From: JBEBVQ01 sp037190845
GTDB taxonomy: Bacteria > Bacteroidota > Bacteroidia > Chitinophagales > Chitinophagaceae
DNA length: 64,000 nt
Assembly (NCBI GenBank): GCA_037190845.1
Contig: JBBCJI010000007.1
Span: 62,001-126,000, forward strand
Direction of reading: 5' to 3'
Shown here: in pieces, positions 61,934-64,000 of the stretch
How positions within the stretch are numbered: position 1 is the stretch's first letter
Layout of the letters: each line of letters opens with the position of its first letter
Position numbers and translations under genes: made by a program
Notes under the pieces: model-generated
The model's database searches: none
What the model was told of the DNA's origin: nothing
What the model saw: only the letters and a program-made list of their open reading frames with translations

Positions 61934-62397
61934 TTTACTGAAATTTTAAGTGTGATACATTCCCGGCTATCACCTCCCGGAAATTGTAAGCTTCCCCTGG
62001 ATAAAATAACCGGTTACCATTTGCATTATTGTCAGCAGATTGTATTTTTTGGAACCGGCCGATTCCGGGTGCCTGACAATAATAACCTTCGGGGCTTGTG
62101 CTGCTTTATAGCATGTCTTGCTTTTCTCCGCTATAAATGGCTGCCACAAACCCTGAAACAAAAATGCGGCACATTACAACTACAGCATAGAGTAATATAT
62201 CTCACATTTTTTTTTGCCATACGTAAGGCAATTATAACAGACACTTACCTGTGTACCCCAACCATTATATACATTCCAGACTCATTTAACAAAAAGGATT
62301 CTTATTTACAAAATAATATATCTAAAAATTCACAACAAACAAACATAAATTAATGAATGTTAATTAGTTGCGGTAAATTGTGAAAGGAAAATGAAAT
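61934..62397. other. 464-base gap before the Rpn nuclease gene, holding a direct repeat
   Basis: Contains the left copy of a ~112-bp direct repeat (62024-62135), then an AT-rich stretch (62200-62390) without a perfect -7 box or convincing ORF. The upstream part is the leader region of the giant secreted protein on the minus strand. Confidence 0.6.
62024..62135. repeat. ~112-bp direct repeat, left copy flanking the Rpn gene
   Basis: Starts CATTATTGTCAG and ends GCTTTTCTCCGCTATA. It matches 63468-63580 in the same orientation over its full length at roughly four bases in five by eye, including AACCGGCCGATT, CCTGACAATAAT and GCATGTCTTGCTTTTCTCCG. Each copy contains its own inverted arms ATTATTGTCAG / CTGACAATAAT. 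Confidence 0.8.
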
Positions 62398-62403
62398 GTG
62401 CTG

Positions 62404-63369
62404 ATGAACCCGCCGCCTGATCCGGTATTTATAGATCCCTTTACCGATTTCGGCTTCAAGAGATTATTCGGAAGCGAGCCAGCCAAGGACCTGCTTATTG
62501 ACTTTCTTAATGCGCTTTTTGAAGGACATAAAAAGATATCCGACATCATTTACAACAAAACCGAATTCCCCGGAGCGGGAAAGGACAGCCGGTCTGTCAT
62601 TTTCGACCTGCTGTGTACCGGCGACAACGGGGAACAATTCCTGATAGAAGTACAGAAAGCGAAACAGGAATATTTCCGCGACCGTTGTGTATATTATACC
62701 TCCTCTCTGATCTGCGACCAGATACGGCGCGGCGATACCGGCTGGAACTACCAGCTTAAGGAAGTGTACCTGATCGGGCTCATGGATTTCTGCTTTGACA
62801 ATACCCGGCCTCATAAATACCTGCACGATGTACAGCTCACAGAAAAAGAGACGCACGAGGTATTCTACGACCGGGTCGGTTACCTGTTCATTGAAATACC
62901 TAAATTCAACAAAACGGAAACAGAGCTGACAACCACAACAGATCAGTGGCTTTTTGTGCTGAAAAACATGCACAAAATGAACAAAATACCCGTATTTTTG
63001 AGAAAACCTGTATTCAGTAAACTGTTTAAATTATCCAGGATGAGCAATTTATCAACCGAAGAACGCCGGATATATGACGTGAGCCTCAAGCGTAAATGGG
63101 ATTGGGAAAATTCGCTGGCGTATGCGCAGAAAGAAGCGCAGACAAAGGGACTTGAGGAAGGTATGAAAGAAGGTATAGAGGCAGGCAGAAAGAAAGGTAT
63201 AGAAGAAGGTTTGAAAGAAGGCAGAAAGAAAGGACGTGAAGAAGGACGCGAAGAAGGACGCGAAGAAGGCATAAGAGAAGTGGCCCGACGATTGAAGGCA
63301 CAGGGCATTCCGGTAACTTCAATCGCAGCGGCTACCGGGATTTCCGAGGCCGCAATCGAACAATTATGA
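62404..63369 (+). CDS. Rpn-family PD-(D/E)XK nuclease / putative transposase
   Basis: 321 residues from the ATG at 62404 (a GTG two codons upstream is possible). The opening FIDPFTDFGFKRLFGSEPAK is the signature of Rpn (recombination-promoting nuclease) and PDDEXK-family transposase-like proteins. The catalytic core is visible as Asp in VIFDLLC (near 67) and ExQ in QFLIEVQKAKQ (near 81-83). The C-terminal 70 residues are charged EG-rich repeats (GLEEGMKEGIEAGRKKG...), then a helix-turn-helix-like end (GIPVTSIAAATGISEAAIEQL). Rpn proteins cut DNA and raise recombination in E. coli. The gene sits between two direct repeats. Confidence 0.9.
   Translation: MNPPPDPVFIDPFTDFGFKRLFGSEPAKDLLIDFLNALFEGHKKISDIIYNKTEFPGAGKDSRSVIFDLLCTGDNGEQFLIEVQKAKQEYFRDRCVYYTSSLICDQIRRGDTGWNYQLKEVYLIGLMDFCFDNTRPHKYLHDVQLTEKETHEVFYDRVGYLFIEIPKFNKTETELTTTTDQWLFVLKNMHKMNKIPVFLRKPVFSKLFKLSRMSNLSTEERRIYDVSLKRKWDWENSLAYAQKEAQTKGLEEGMKEGIEAGRKKGIEEGLKEGRKKGREEGREEGREEGIREVARRLKAQGIPVTSIAAATGISEAAIEQL
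63232..63267 (+). repeat. 12-bp tandem repeat inside the Rpn gene (three units)
   Basis: GGACGYGAAGAA occurs three times in a row, coding for Gly-Arg-Glu-Glu. Upstream, degenerate relatives (GGTATAGAAGAA, GGTTTGAAAGAA) continue the pattern. The unit is in frame, so slippage would change protein length without breaking it. Confidence 0.8.
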
Positions 63370-63467
63370 ACCTGGCAGTCTGTATAACCCGGGCTTACAG
63401 CCGCCGCAATCCATTACCCGTTTCTCCCCATCTACCGGACATTCATCCGTCCGGATGCTGTCGTTTA

Positions 63468-63580
63468 CATTATTGTCAGTAAATTGTCTTTTCCCGAACC
63501 GGCCGATTGCAGATACCTGACAATAATTACCTTTGGGCTGTGTGCTTGCTTTATGGCATGTCTTGCTTTTCTCCGCCATA
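63468..63580. repeat. ~112-bp direct repeat, right copy flanking the Rpn gene
   Basis: Partner of 62024-62135, starting CATTATTGTCAG and ending CTTTTCTCCGCCATA. It lies 98 bases after the Rpn stop and 40 bases before the next gene. Confidence 0.8.
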
Positions 63581-63620
63581 GCAGCATATCTCATATTTCC
63601 AACAATACAATAACCCTGTT

Positions 63621-64000
63621 ATGGCCGGTAAGTACAACATACAGCAGCCGGGAATACCTGCAAGAAAATGGCGCAACAACTTGCATATGTTGCTCATGCT
63701 GTACTGCATGAGCATGTACGGTACAACAACATCCGCTCAGTCACAACCCGGGGATATTCCCTCCCGGATACACACTTGGGCAGATACGGCATCCATTGAC
63801 TCTGTCATTGAACGGGCCAACGGGCTCCGGTACAGTCATCCCGACAGCGCCATACAACTGGCGCAATATGCCTTCGCGCACAGCATCATGGCGCAGTATC
63901 ATTACGGGGCGGCACGTGCCTTGGGCGTATCCGGAGTTGCGCTTATGGAACGAGGACATTACCAGGAAGCAGCAGAACGGTTCAGACAGGGCGTGCTGCT
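63621..64000 (+). CDS. exported TPR protein, N-terminal part (continues past window)
   Basis: 126 codons are visible from the ATG at 63621, with no stop before the window ends. A basic N-tail (MAGKYNIQQPGIPARKWRNN) leads to a hydrophobic signal LHMLLMLYCMSMYGTTTSAQ, followed by SVIERANGLRYSHPDSAIQLA and ARALGVSGVALMERGHYQEAAERF, two tetratricopeptide repeats. In Bacteroidota such exported TPR N-termini usually belong to sensor kinases or LuxR/AraC-type regulators whose TPR part is periplasmic. The rest of the protein is not visible, so this is only a pointer. An alternative start is the ATG at 63690. Confidence 0.72.
   Translation, partial: MAGKYNIQQPGIPARKWRNNLHMLLMLYCMSMYGTTTSAQSQPGDIPSRIHTWADTASIDSVIERANGLRYSHPDSAIQLAQYAFAHSIMAQYHYGAARALGVSGVALMERGHYQEAAERFRQGVL

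Noticed and set aside
61970..62161. Short minus-strand ORFs in the Rpn-flanking repeats (also 63364-63594)
   Set aside because: The two ORFs resemble each other only because they are read through the same direct repeat; no start or codon signal supports translation.

Overview
The window looks like a chromosomal segment of a Bacteroidota bacterium, most likely from the Chitinophagaceae/Chitinophagales. The evidence is type IX secretion sorting domains of both kinds (type A and CHU_C/type B), a lipidated TamA homologue (TamL), DUF4476 and DUF6089 proteins, a Porin_10-type porin, Reg_prop propellers, an AraC regulator with seven membrane segments, many TAnnTTTG -7 promoter boxes, and almost no Shine-Dalgarno sequences. 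Base composition is moderate. No rRNA, CRISPR array, prophage or full-length transposase was seen. There is one tRNA, Gly(CCC).

Layout. 1-4.3 kb: the end of an exopolysaccharide/LPS sugar region (UDP-glucuronate decarboxylase, ugd, class III aminotransferase, undecaprenyl-phosphate sugar transferase). 4.3-5.6 kb: dapF behind a C-terminal remnant of a DAHP synthase, which is preceded by an intact trp-type attenuator (24-residue leader peptide with four Trp, then a terminator hairpin). 5.8-10.7 kb: MATE efflux pump, agmatinase-family hydrolase, UMF1-type MFS transporter and MBL-fold hydrolase. 10.7-13.2 kb: tRNA-Gly, then a divergent pair of secreted Reg_prop propeller and membrane-anchored winged-helix regulator. 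13.4-21.4 kb: envelope genes (LpxH-like phosphatase, MurG-like and GT-C glycosyltransferases) and surE. 21.4-30.5 kb: lipoprotein, porin, a large AAA+ (CbxX) fusion and a secreted M28 peptidase, interleaved with two ~515-bp repeat elements. 30.5-40 kb: htpG, DUF4476 protein, 7TM-AraC regulator, lipoprotein, TrmH-family methyltransferase, tamL, arginase. 40-47.4 kb: valS, pruA, phosphodiesterase, kup. 47.6-55.8 kb: TolB-like protein, DUF6089 barrel, histidine kinase, GT2, leucine-type dehydrogenase, ALDH7-type dehydrogenase and a lipoprotein. 55.8-62 kb: two very large secreted T9SS cargo proteins. 62-64 kb: an Rpn-family PD-(D/E)XK nuclease gene bracketed by ~112-bp direct repeats, and the start of a TPR protein.

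Functional themes are envelope and exopolysaccharide building (UDP-Glc to UDP-GlcA to UDP-Xyl, sugar transferase, LpxH-like, GT-C enzymes, TamL), amino-acid catabolism (agmatinase, arginase, P5C dehydrogenase, branched-chain dehydrogenase, ALDH7), and surface sensing and secretion. The intergenic DNA is unusually rich in palindromic and MITE-like repeats; at least seven families are described. The best candidates for something undescribed are the trp attenuator stranded in front of a gutted aroF-type gene and dapF, the TM2/zinc-ribbon/coiled-coil/TerB-like/CbxX fusion ATPase, and the Rpn nuclease cassette between direct repeats.
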